Source: Kitasatospora sp. MMS16-BH015 (GTDB taxonomy: Bacteria > Actinomycetota > Actinomycetes > Streptomycetales > Streptomycetaceae). Taken from it: DNA of 64,000 nucleotides. The translations under genes and the position numbers were made by a program. Location of the stretch: assembly GCF_002943525.1 (NCBI RefSeq), contig NZ_CP025394.1, positions 8,199,001 to 8,263,000 of the forward strand, written 5' to 3'. Positions 62,221 to 64,000 of the stretch are shown one piece after another (within the stretch, counting starts at the first letter, position 1; each line of letters begins with the position of its first letter). The notes under the pieces are model-generated. The model was not told the DNA's origin and did no database searches. It was given only the letters and a program-made list of their open reading frames with translations.

Positions 62221-62395
62221 CCGGCGGGCCGACCGGCCCGCGCACCGACCGGCTCACCACCGCCCCGGGCGGCGGCGGCCGGTGGCCGGGCACAGCGCCC
62301 ACTACCCGGCGCAGTGCTGGCGGCCCGGGGCGATCGCGTACGGGCTCGGCTGAGCGGGCGTGGTTCGCGCAGTGGCGGATGGGTAGCCGCCCGGC

Positions 62396-62830
62396 ATGAC
62401 GGATGGTGGAGCACCGAGCGCAGGAGGATTCGACGCTGCGGCCTGCGAGGCCTTCGACCTGTGCGACCTCTGTGGGGAGATCGTGGCGGATGAGGACCTG
62501 CTCGGGGCGCTGGTGCCGGACTCCTCGGCGCTGCACGAGAGCGACCCCGACCTGGACGGCAAACGGGTGGTGACCGCCTGCACGGCGGCGCACCTGGTCG
62601 TCCTGGTCGAACAGTACCGGGACCGGCCCTTCGTGCCCGAGGAGCAGTGGGCCGCCAAGGTCTGCCGTGCCCTGGCCGAGTTCGACGAACCGGTCACCCT
62701 GAGTCTGGTGGCCGAACTCAGCGGCCTCTCGGAGCAGCAGGCCCAGTCGGGGGTGGACTGGCACAACGACCGCGCCCGCGAGTGGCGGGCGCGGTACGGC
62801 GGTGCGGATTCCGGCGGTGCGGATTCCTGA
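62396..62830 (+). CDS. Uncharacterised small protein with a CxxC motif
   Basis: 144 residues with CDLCGEIV near the N-terminus (about 23-30), a possible metal knuckle together with Cys17 or His48, then a helical C-terminal half. No family is recognised. Codon usage looks genuine across the whole frame. It converges with the small acidic protein at 62844. The ribosome binding site is weak. Confidence 0.6.
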   Translation: MTDGGAPSAGGFDAAACEAFDLCDLCGEIVADEDLLGALVPDSSALHESDPDLDGKRVVTACTAAHLVVLVEQYRDRPFVPEEQWAAKVCRALAEFDEPVTLSLVAELSGLSEQQAQSGVDWHNDRAREWRARYGGADSGGADS

Positions 62831-62843
62831 GCTCCCGGGGCCC

Positions 62844-63032
62844 TCAGGGGGAGACGCTCTGCGCTGCCGGGGGCTCGGGCTGGTCATCCCGATCGTCCCG
62901 ATCGTCCCGGTCGTCCCGGTCGGGAGGCTCTGGCGGGGCCGGGTGGTGGCGGGCGTCGGAGTGCTCGTCCGGGGTCGGGGTGGTCCGCTGGTCGTCGGCC
63001 GTCATGGCCCAGGACCGTCGTCTGGCGTTCAC
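62844..63032 (-). CDS. Small acidic/proline-rich repeat protein
   Basis: 62 residues from GTG 63032, which has GGGAGG five bases upstream; the internal ATG 63005 lacks a ribosome binding site. The middle is PEPPDRDDRDDRDDRDDQPE, an Asp/Arg repeat encoded by tandem bases, so it is disordered and highly charged. No function is known. Confidence 0.5.
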   Translation of the reverse strand: MNARRRSWAMTADDQRTTPTPDEHSDARHHPAPPEPPDRDDRDDRDDRDDQPEPPAAQSVSP

Positions 63033-63174
63033 GTTGCCTCCCAAGGTGGTCGGTGGTCGGCGGGTACCCCCGATGGGTCCTGGCAACCAGGGGTGAACGG
63101 GGTGCATGAGGGAGTCGGTTCGGGGCAGGCGCGTTTGGGAGTCCGAACGACGGACCGGAATGGAGGTCACCGGG

Positions 63175-63633
63175 ATGAGCATGGTGCAGGAATCCGTGGA
63201 GGTGGAGGTGCCGCTGCGGGCCGCGTACAACCAGTGGACGCAGTTCGAGGAGTTCCCCCGGTTCATGGAGGGGGTCGAGGAGGTCACCCAGCTCGACGCC
63301 AGCCACAACCACTGGCGGACCAAGGTCGCCGGGGTGACGCGCGAGTTCGACACCGAGATCGTCGACCAGCTGCCGGACCAGAAGATCGCCTGGCGCACGG
63401 TGGGCGGCGAGGTGCAGCAGATGGGCGTGGTGACCTTCGAGCGGCTGGACGAGCACCGCACCGCCGTCCGGCTCGCGATGGAGTTCGAGCCCGAGGGGAT
63501 CGCCGAGAAGGCGGGCGCCGCGATGGGCGCCGTGGACCGGCGGGTCAAGGGAGACCTGCGGCGGTTCAAGTCCTTCATCGAGGAGCGGGGCGTGGAGAAC
63601 GGCGGCTGGCGGGGGCGGATCAGCCCCGGGTGA
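63175..63633 (+). CDS. SRPBCC (START-fold) family protein
   Basis: 152 residues with the polyketide-cyclase-like SRPBCC pattern: VEVPLRAAYNQWTQFEEFPR, FMEGVEEVTQLDASHNHWRT and EIVDQLPDQKIAWRTVGG. Such helix-grip proteins bind a hydrophobic ligand; actinomycete members next to no PKS are generally of unknown role. GGAGGT precedes ATG 63175 by six bases. Upstream in-frame ATGs are rejected on this ground. Confidence 0.82.
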   Translation: MSMVQESVEVEVPLRAAYNQWTQFEEFPRFMEGVEEVTQLDASHNHWRTKVAGVTREFDTEIVDQLPDQKIAWRTVGGEVQQMGVVTFERLDEHRTAVRLAMEFEPEGIAEKAGAAMGAVDRRVKGDLRRFKSFIEERGVENGGWRGRISPG

Positions 63634-63647
63634 GTCGCGTCGCCGCG

Positions 63648-63690
63648 CCGCCGCCCCCGTCCGGAGTGGGTTTCCGGGCGGGGGCGGCGG
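63648..63690. terminator. Strong bidirectional hairpin
   Basis: CCGCCGCCCCCG (63648-63659) pairs perfectly with CGGGGGCGGCGG (63679-63690), with an inner CCGGA/TCCGG stem in the loop. It lies between two convergent genes and has no T-run, the usual form of actinobacterial terminators. Confidence 0.7.
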
Positions 63691-63705
63691 TCTGTGCGGC
63701 GGCGG

Positions 63706-63903
63706 TCAGGGAGTGGTGGGTGGGCCGGGGTTGGGGGTGTCCGGGATGTGTGGCTGGTGCGGGCGGCCGTCTGGTGGGCCGGGGTTGGGGGCGTCCGGGG
63801 TGTGCGGCTGGTGTGGGCGGCCGTCCGGTGGGCCGGGGTTGGGGGTGTCCGGAGTGTGCGGCTGGTGTGGGCGGCCCTCGGGTGGGCCGGGGTTGACGGT
63901 CAT
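63706..63903 (-). CDS. Small proline-rich repeat protein
   Basis: 65 residues made almost entirely of three repeats of about 18 residues (PDGRPHQPHTPDTPNPGP), with AAGGAG about seven bases before the ATG. His and Pro are regularly spaced, so weak metal binding is conceivable, but nothing is known. The DNA repeats are imperfect, showing some age or selection at protein level. Confidence 0.5.
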   Translation of the reverse strand: MTVNPGPPEGRPHQPHTPDTPNPGPPDGRPHQPHTPDAPNPGPPDGRPHQPHIPDTPNPGPPTTP

Positions 63904-64000
63904 GGTGCTCCTTCGGTGTCGGAGGCGGGCGCGCGTCGACGCCCCACGACTCGGCTGCCCGGGCGCGGCCGAGGGAAACCGGGTTTGCTGCCCTCCGGTC

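Overview
The window is very GC-rich, has strongly biased codon third positions, and carries families typical of streptomycetes (LuxR-LAL and HxlR regulators, STAS/RsbW switch proteins, DUF1918, DUF3040, DUF4239, F420-dependent luciferase-like enzymes). I read it as chromosomal, largely accessory DNA of a Streptomyces/Kitasatospora-type actinomycete. No rRNA, tRNA or CRISPR array was seen.

Left part (0-10 kb): a truncated reading frame at the edge, an AAC(3)-I-like GNAT acetyltransferase, a small secreted protein and a HhH-GPD protein. A compact lipid-type locus follows. A ketosynthase (broken by one frameshift) and an acyl carrier protein run leftward. A four-gene operon oleB-oleA-oleC-oleD, with 4-bp overlaps, runs rightward from a good promoter. 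OleABCD-type enzymes condense two acyl-CoAs, reduce the product, close a beta-lactone and (OleB) decarboxylate it to an olefin. The linked KS/ACP suggests a dedicated acyl supply. An imperfect ~100-bp direct repeat lies on each side of this block.

10-23 kb: a patchwork of Uma2, AlbA-like, IS1380 and IstB remnants among a PRC-barrel protein, a divergent MFS/LacI pair, a ThrE-type exporter, a SulP transporter, a DUF4239 gene interrupted by an in-frame TGA, a divergent SDR/HxlR pair with a clear operator, a 3-hydroxyacyl-CoA dehydrogenase and a LuxR-type regulator.

22.8-50.8 kb is the main interest: a divergent RiPP cluster of thiopeptide/azole type next to a large LuxR (LAL) regulator. Three tandem 65-residue precursor genes share a thiopeptide-like leader end (LPEMGAS) and a Ser/Thr/Cys-rich tail ending in SSSCC. 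Downstream, translationally coupled, are a TclM-like putative pyridine synthase, a LanB-type glutamylation enzyme, an RRE/E1-like partner, a YcaO cyclodehydratase ending in PxPxP, a SagB-type azoline dehydrogenase, a SpaB_C-type elimination protein, a 35-residue coupled ORF and an ABC exporter. The opposite operon encodes a second ABC exporter, an M16 peptidase pair (one catalytic, one lacking HxxEH), a luciferase-like flavin monooxygenase, and second, diverged copies of LanB, E1-like and SagB. The duplicated half-set, the long acidic/aromatic segment between LPEMGAS and the modifiable tail, and the M16/luciferase-like pairing make this the best candidate for an undescribed system.

50.8-64 kb: mostly ordinary chromosomal genes: DUF1918, TetR, DUF3040, an AI-2E family protein, a STAS/kinase/STAS group, a soluble hybrid histidine kinase with a HAMP array, a GH15 enzyme, an F420-dependent oxidoreductase, an SRPBCC protein and several very small proline-rich or charged proteins with convincing ribosome binding sites.
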